A stretch of DNA of 6,842 nucleotides from positions 2,682 to 9,523 of the forward strand of contig DBNL01000050.1 in assembly GCA_002299785.1 (NCBI GenBank), in the 5' to 3' direction. Below the pieces are notes generated by a model that was given only the letters and a program-made list of their open reading frames with translations, was not told where the DNA came from and made no database searches. This DNA is from Verrucomicrobia bacterium UBA673. Its GTDB lineage: Bacteria; Verrucomicrobiota; Verrucomicrobiia; Limisphaerales; UBA1096. A program made the translations under genes and the position numbers. Below are positions 6,616 to 6,842 of the stretch, in pieces. The stretch's first letter is position 1. Each line of letters starts with the position of its first letter.

Positions 6616-6842
6616 GTGCAAACAGTTGCCGAAAAAACCTTGCCGGACGCCAACGGGCGCTTTGGGGAATACGGCGGACGCTACGTCCCTGAGACGCTTA
6701 TGCATCCACTGCAGGAACTGGAGGATGAATATTTTCGTGCGCAGAACGATCCCGAGTTTCAAAACAAGCTGCAATATTATCTGCGCGAGTTCTGCGGACG
6801 CCCTACACCCCTATATCACGCTGAGAGGCTCACCCGGGAGCT
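6616..6842 (+). CDS. trpB: Tryptophan synthase beta subunit, N-terminal part (cut by window edge)
   Basis: The first 75 codons of TrpB, the PLP-dependent subunit that condenses indole with serine to give tryptophan. After a short leader the protein reads GRFGEYGGRYVPETL (14-28), the family's conserved N-terminal signature, then LQELEDEYFRAQNDPEFQ (32-49) and YYLREFCGRPTPLYHAERL (54-72); GRPTPLY is strongly conserved in TrpB. The PLP lysine motif lies beyond the window. GTG at 6616 is the most likely start: no ATG precedes GRFGEYGG in this frame, and the next in-frame ATG (6694-6696) falls after the signature. CGGAA at 6602-6606 is a possible weak ribosome binding site about 9 nt upstream. The gene follows fmt in the same direction but is separated by the hairpin at 6569-6599, so it may be a separate transcription unit or receive only readthrough. 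A trpA gene often follows trpB but cannot be seen here. Confidence 0.95.
   Translation, partial: MQTVAEKTLPDANGRFGEYGGRYVPETLMHPLQELEDEYFRAQNDPEFQNKLQYYLREFCGRPTPLYHAERLTRE

Overview
This window looks like chromosomal DNA from a member of the PVC group, most likely a verrucomicrobial lineage. The evidence is a Tat-exported DUF1501 protein (a family greatly expanded in Planctomycetes and Verrucomicrobia), an adenylate kinase with a shortened LID and the DGIPRN variant, very little Shine-Dalgarno use, and a multi-domain envelope protein whose C-terminal block resembles verrucomicrobial proteins I recall. The assignment rests on recall of families, not on a search.

Layout. Positions 1-398 on the minus strand hold the N-terminal part of a DUF1501 protein, cut by the window edge. 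A divergent gap of about 110 bp follows. All remaining genes are on the plus strand: a bifunctional NAD(P)H-hydrate repair enzyme (511-1926), an unrecognised lipoprotein (2034-3125), a signal-peptide/ankyrin/membrane protein (3184-4974), a short-LID adenylate kinase (5032-5619), methionyl-tRNA formyltransferase (5635-6570), a candidate hairpin/T-tract terminator (6569-6599), and the first 75 codons of tryptophan synthase beta (from 6616, running off the end). No intergenic stretch exceeds about 120 bp. I saw no tRNA, rRNA, CRISPR array or insertion sequence.

How the genes fit together. The metabolic genes are housekeeping: repair of damaged NAD(P)H, adenylate balance, formylation of initiator tRNA and tryptophan synthesis. 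adk and fmt are 15 bp apart and very probably co-transcribed. Between the housekeeping genes lie two less GC-rich genes for exported proteins, a lipoprotein and an ankyrin/two-TM protein. They are adjacent on one strand, 58 bp apart, and may work together at the cell envelope; this pair is the least understood part of the window.

The most striking signal not explained by the genes is an 8-bp palindrome, TTGGCCAA. It occurs eight times, five of them extended to perfect 12-bp palindromes, against roughly 0.1 expected by chance. It lies in two reading-frame phases and also in the intergenic hairpin before trpB, so it looks like a DNA-level iterated element similar in kind to cyanobacterial HIP1.
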